Shown one piece after another: positions 14,717 to 17,659 of a stretch of DNA of 17,659 bases. The position numbers were made by a program, and so were the translations under genes. Positions within the stretch are counted from its first letter, which is position 1. The number at the start of each line of letters is the position of its first letter. Below the pieces are notes generated by a model. It had not been told where the DNA came from and did not search any database. It worked only from the letters and a program-made list of their open reading frames with translations. The stretch is from JBDREA01 sp043820265 (GTDB lineage Archaea; Altiarchaeota; Altiarchaeia; IMC4; JBDREA01). The stretch lies in contig JBDREA010000093.1 of the NCBI GenBank assembly GCA_043820265.1, forward strand, positions 1 to 17,659, in the 5' to 3' direction.

Positions 14717-15661
14717 TCAGAAGAAAAATCTCATAATGACTGGCACTATTGGCAATATCAGAATTAGGAATACACTAGCACTGGCAATGTTCGTTAGGAC
14801 ACTTAATTTAAATGCTTGTTTCAAAGAAAAGTCCTGTTTATTGAATTGATGGTATGCCCATCCTTCAACGAGCACGACAGCAACCTCGACTAATCCAAAT
14901 GAAAGTATAAACAAGTGCAGATACTCATTGAAGATGATTGGTCCTGGTAACATATAGTCTACTTTGAATATATTGAACAAAATGAAATCCTGTAGAGGAG
15001 CGTATACTACCCACCCGATAATTAGGCTGAATGTGTTGGCCGTAAAAAATATCAAAACAGTTTTCAATACTCTGATTGTTGAATGTCTTCTTAGATAGAA
15101 TATCAGTGCCAATCCCTCGACGAGGAGTGTGGCTCCCAAGTAAAATAAGACAGTGCTCCAAGGGATTTCCGTGAAGTCTGAAAAGCGATTATTAATCGCT
15201 TGGGTATCTATGTTCATTGAACCATCTTTTTTCAAGTCAAGATTGATGGATGTATAAAAATATATTTCAGTGGAAGATGTTTTTCTTCCCCTGGGATATG
15301 AGTTTCTCCACATACGGATGTCTTCGTCATGGACGTATTTTCCACTACTCCCATCATCAGAACCAACTGGATACCAAACCTCTATTTCCTCAGTGTAATA
15401 TGGGAGATAATAGACTCCTGTTTTGATGCTGCATTTTCCCATTGGACAATCTGCGCATTGTTTGTTTTTTTCTTTATCCAATGATTGGGCATAAACTGAG
15501 GAGTCGTGTAGGCATACCCTTGCCATCTCCTTGAGTGGTTCGCCTTCATGGAGGACTGTAATGTTAAAGAGGGTGTTTCTTCCTACCATATCTCCAACGA
15601 CAAAAGTGGAAAAGAATAACAGGGCGTATAGCAGTAATATGGTCAATCGTATGGTTTTCAT
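14717..15661 (-). CDS. Exported protein with four- to five-helix membrane domain, unknown function
   Basis: A 314-residue protein from the ATG at 15659-15661; an ATG 21 codons upstream is in frame but would add residues before the signal peptide and would run over a likely TATA box. A signal peptide (about 1-23) leads to an outside domain of about 145 residues with a Cys cluster, CADCPMGKC (about 69-77), and predicted strands. The rest is membrane: helices around 168-190, 200-220, 240-275 and 285-314. Two similar segments occur within it: LVEGLALIFYLRR followed by TANTFS, and LVEGWAYHQFNKQ followed by TNIASA. This suggests an internal duplication with VEG and N-x-x-S motifs. It is not recognised; the outside domain may sense or bind something. 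It is not clearly part of the leuC transcript. Confidence 0.72.
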   Translation of the reverse strand: MKTIRLTILLLYALLFFSTFVVGDMVGRNTLFNITVLHEGEPLKEMARVCLHDSSVYAQSLDKEKNKQCADCPMGKCSIKTGVYYLPYYTEEIEVWYPVGSDDGSSGKYVHDEDIRMWRNSYPRGRKTSSTEIYFYTSINLDLKKDGSMNIDTQAINNRFSDFTEIPWSTVLFYLGATLLVEGLALIFYLRRHSTIRVLKTVLIFFTANTFSLIIGWVVYAPLQDFILFNIFKVDYMLPGPIIFNEYLHLFILSFGLVEVAVVLVEGWAYHQFNKQDFSLKQAFKLSVLTNIASASVFLILILPIVPVIMRFFF

Positions 15662-15686
15662 ACTATGGTGAATATGTAGTGGGGGG

Positions 15687-15696
15687 CATAAAAATA
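15687..15696 (-). promoter_or_regulatory. Candidate TATA box for the exported membrane protein gene
   Basis: TATTTTTATG on the minus strand, about 30 bases before the ATG at 15661. Its position supports that start over the in-frame ATG at 15724, which would place this box inside the coding region. Confidence 0.45.
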
Positions 15697-15763
15697 GGGA
15701 TGCAAGGTTTTCCCCTTTCTCCATTTCACCTCATCTGAAATAGCACCGGTTTTTCCTCTTTCA

Positions 15764-15775
15764 TTTTTATTTTAA
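15764..15775 (+). promoter_or_regulatory. Candidate TATA box of the pgk-fae-hps transcript
   Basis: TTTTTATTTTAA is the best A/T element in the 164-base divergent gap. Transcription would start near 15796, leaving a leader of about 30 bases that includes the Shine-Dalgarno site at 15813-15818. Confidence 0.4.
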
Positions 15776-15812
15776 CCCCTCCAATCTTTGATTCTAATTA
15801 GATTCTCTGGTT

Positions 15813-15818
15813 GAGGTG
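15813..15818 (+). promoter_or_regulatory. Shine-Dalgarno site of pgk, which decides its start
   Basis: GAGGTG matches the 3' end of archaeal 16S rRNA and lies 7 bases before the ATG at 15826. It overlaps the in-frame TTG at 15811, so translation is expected to begin at 15826 and not at that TTG. Confidence 0.75.
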
Positions 15819-15825
15819 TGAAAGA

Positions 15826-17040
15826 ATGTTTGACGGAATTAAGACTTTAGATGATGTGGATGTTACAGGAAAAAAGGTTTTGGTTAGACTCGATCTAAAC
15901 TCCCCGATTGATCCGAAAACGGGTGATATATTGGATGACAGAAGGTTCCGTTCCCACAAACAAACCCTCTTGGAGCTCATAGAGAAAAAATGCAAGATAG
16001 TGTTATTGGCCCATCAGGGTAGGCCGGGAGAACCTGACTTCACAACTCTGGAACAGCATGGATTACTATTAGAAAAAGTACTCGGCCACAAACTTCAGTA
16101 CCTCGACAGTCTTGTTTCCAGGTTTGTCATAGAAAAGATAGAGGCGATGGCGGAGGGAGAAATCATAATACTCGAGAACACCAGGTTCTACAGCGAAGAA
16201 GTGTTAAAGCGCCCGGCAGACGTCCAGGCCACGACTCTTGTAGTACAAAAGCTTTACCCCCACTTCGACTACTTCGTAAACGACGCGTTCGCCGTAGCCC
16301 ACAGGAGCCAGCCCACGGTCGTAGGTTTTCCGCAGCTCATGGAATCACTGGCTGGAAGGCTCATGGAAAAAGAGGTGACCACGATCACCAACACAATCAA
16401 GAATCCGAAAAAGCCCGTTGTATTCCTTCTAGGAGGTACGAAGGCCGATGACTCGATAAAGATCGCGACCAAAGCTCTGGAATCAGGGACGGACACAATA
16501 CTCACTGGTGGGGTGGTAGCCAACATCTTTTTAGCTGCGAAAGGTTACCGCATTGGAGAGCCTTCGATTGAGTTCATCCGCGGGAAAAAGATGACCGACC
16601 AGATAACGATTGCAAGAGAACTCCTCTCAAAATACGAAGACCAGATTATCGTTCCAAAAGACGTGGCCCTCGATGAAAACGGAAAACGTGTTGAAATCCC
16701 CCTAAGCGAGCTGCCCCAAAACTACAGGATAGCAGACATCGGAGAAAAGACCATCGAAGAATACAGAAAAAAAATACTTAAAGCAGGAACCATCTTCGCT
16801 AACGGAGCCTTCGGGGTATTTGAATCAAAGAATTTTGCAAAAGGAACCGAAGAGATCATAAAAGCCATCGCGGAATCAAAGGGGTTCTCGGTCATCGGGG
16901 GAGGACACACCTGCGCTGCAGCAAGAGGCTTAGACGTAGAGGATAAAATCGACCACATCTCATCTGGGGGTGGAGCCTGCATAAACCTTCTAGCTGGATA
17001 CAAGCTCCCAGGAATCGAAGCACTCAAAGGAAAGGCCTAA
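15826..17040 (+). CDS. pgk: Phosphoglycerate kinase, archaeal type
   Basis: A 404-residue enzyme that interconverts 1,3-bisphosphoglycerate plus ADP and 3-phosphoglycerate plus ATP in glycolysis/gluconeogenesis. Motifs in order are VLVRLDLNSPID (N-terminal substrate site), AHQGRPGEPD (archaeal variant of the usual SHLGRP), LENTRF, NDAFAVAHRSQPTVVGFP, LLGGTKADDSIKI (archaeal form of the GGAKVSDKI nucleotide site), LTGGVVANIFL, FANGAFGVFE (usually NGPxGxFE, so Pro is replaced by Ala), and IGGGHTCAA with SSGGGACINLLAG near the C-terminus. Length is normal. The start is chosen from a Shine-Dalgarno site. The fae-hps start lies one base after its stop codon, so the two are co-transcribed, linking lower glycolysis with the ribulose-monophosphate route. 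Confidence 0.97.
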   Translation: MFDGIKTLDDVDVTGKKVLVRLDLNSPIDPKTGDILDDRRFRSHKQTLLELIEKKCKIVLLAHQGRPGEPDFTTLEQHGLLLEKVLGHKLQYLDSLVSRFVIEKIEAMAEGEIIILENTRFYSEEVLKRPADVQATTLVVQKLYPHFDYFVNDAFAVAHRSQPTVVGFPQLMESLAGRLMEKEVTTITNTIKNPKKPVVFLLGGTKADDSIKIATKALESGTDTILTGGVVANIFLAAKGYRIGEPSIEFIRGKKMTDQITIARELLSKYEDQIIVPKDVALDENGKRVEIPLSELPQNYRIADIGEKTIEEYRKKILKAGTIFANGAFGVFESKNFAKGTEEIIKAIAESKGFSVIGGGHTCAAARGLDVEDKIDHISSGGGACINLLAGYKLPGIEALKGKA

Positions 17041-17041
17041 A

Positions 17042-17659
17042 ATGAAAATGTTTAAGATCGGAGAAGCACTACTCGGGAAAGGAAACGAACTAGCACACGT
17101 AGATTTGATGATAGGAGACAAAGACGGACCAGTCGGAGAAGCGTTTGCTTCCGGTATGACTGAGCTATCGAAGGGTCACACACCCATCACAGCTGTAATC
17201 AGGCCGAACCTTCCGACCAAACCCTACACGCTCATTGTGCCAAAAGTTTCTGTTGGAAACATGGATGACGCATCAAAGATTTTCGGTCCAGCGCAAGCCG
17301 GAGTCGCAAAGGCGATAGCTGACGCGGTCGAAGAGGGCATAATCCCCCAAGACAAGCTTGAGGACTGGGTAATCATTGTGAGTGTATTCATCCATCCTGA
17401 TGCAAAAAACTACCGAAAGCTTTTCCAGTTCAACTACTCAGCTTCAAAACTGGCTTTAAGAAGAGCATTAAGCGATTACCCCTCCTGGAACAAGATACTA
17501 TACGACAAAGACCGGGCCACCCATCCGATAATGGGCTTTAAGGTTCCGCGCCTTTGGAGACCGCCTTACCTTCAGGTTGCACTTGATGTTGGAAGCATAG
17601 CACAAGCAAAAAAGATAGTCAACCAGCTTCCAAAAAGCGACAATATAATTCTTGAGGTA
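17042..17659 (+). CDS. fae-hps: Bifunctional formaldehyde-activating enzyme/3-hexulose-6-phosphate synthase, 3' end outside window
   Basis: The reading frame is open for 206 codons to the right edge. The first ~165 residues are a Fae domain: GEALLGKGNELAHVDLMIG (7-25), GDKDGPVGEAFASG, and FGPAQAGVAKAIADAVEEG. The His in ELAHVDL corresponds to the catalytic His17 of bacterial Fae when counted from the second ATG at 17048, so either start is possible. After RPPYLQVALD (about residue 180) the hexulose-phosphate synthase barrel begins and is cut off at NIILEV. In archaea such fusions link formaldehyde, tetrahydromethanopterin and ribulose 5-phosphate, and mostly run toward pentose synthesis from hexulose 6-phosphate. 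The gene follows pgk by one base. The hexulose-phosphate isomerase partner is not in view. Confidence 0.95.
   Translation, partial: MKMFKIGEALLGKGNELAHVDLMIGDKDGPVGEAFASGMTELSKGHTPITAVIRPNLPTKPYTLIVPKVSVGNMDDASKIFGPAQAGVAKAIADAVEEGIIPQDKLEDWVIIVSVFIHPDAKNYRKLFQFNYSASKLALRRALSDYPSWNKILYDKDRATHPIMGFKVPRLWRPPYLQVALDVGSIAQAKKIVNQLPKSDNIILEV

Noticed and set aside
15811..15825. In-frame TTG upstream as start of pgk
   Set aside because: The TTG overlaps a strong Shine-Dalgarno GAGGTG, which is correctly spaced for the ATG at 15826; homologues begin near that ATG.

Overview
The window reads as archaeal chromosome. Three things point that way. The last gene is a fused formaldehyde-activating enzyme/hexulose-6-phosphate synthase of the archaeal kind. 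The phosphoglycerate kinase carries the archaeal-style AHQGRPG and GGTKADDS motifs. Several genes have a TATA-like box 20-31 bases before the start codon, with little or no leader. The exact lineage cannot be fixed from the sequence. Cys-rich DCGGPC-type surface repeats, Thr/Ser stalks and a bacterial-type phosphofructokinase suggest a deep euryarchaeal, Altiarchaeota-like or DPANN-type genome, but this is an inference. Genes are tightly packed, no gap exceeds about 165 bases, and I saw no RNA gene, mobile element or CRISPR array.

Layout. 1-342 (-) is the start of a polyprenyl-phosphate GlcNAc-1-phosphate transferase-type membrane enzyme. It is divergent from a co-directional surface cluster at 395-5844 (+): a small membrane-anchored protein, a large Cys-repeat lipoprotein-like protein, a YdjM/DUF457-type membrane hydrolase and a GT-C-like glycosyltransferase. 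5851-7536 (-) holds a 6-phosphofructokinase with pyrophosphate-type active-site residues and a PLP-binding YggS-family protein. 7679-8008 (+) is a small Cys-rich membrane protein. 8005-14634 (-) is a run of eight same-strand genes: leuC, a secreted FG-GAP/VCBS protein, a duplicated membrane protein, leuD, an unknown cytosolic protein, a nitroreductase, a histidine kinase and a response regulator. 14717-15661 (-) is a secreted/membrane protein of unknown role. 15826-17659 (+) is pgk followed by the partial fae-hps.

How the parts fit. Two themes recur. One is cell-surface and glycan work: the GlcNAc-1-P transferase, the GT-C-like enzyme, a sequon-dense FG-GAP protein and the Cys-repeat protein. 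The other is central carbon metabolism: PFK, Pgk, Fae-Hps and the LeuCD-type isomerase. Together PFK, Pgk and Fae-Hps suggest an Embden-Meyerhof route joined to the ribulose-monophosphate pathway, which many archaea use to make pentoses. The most striking points are the pyrophosphate-type PFK signature in an archaeal setting, the leuC/leuD pair split by a secreted protein gene and a membrane protein gene, and a fused nitroreductase-kinase-regulator transcription unit.
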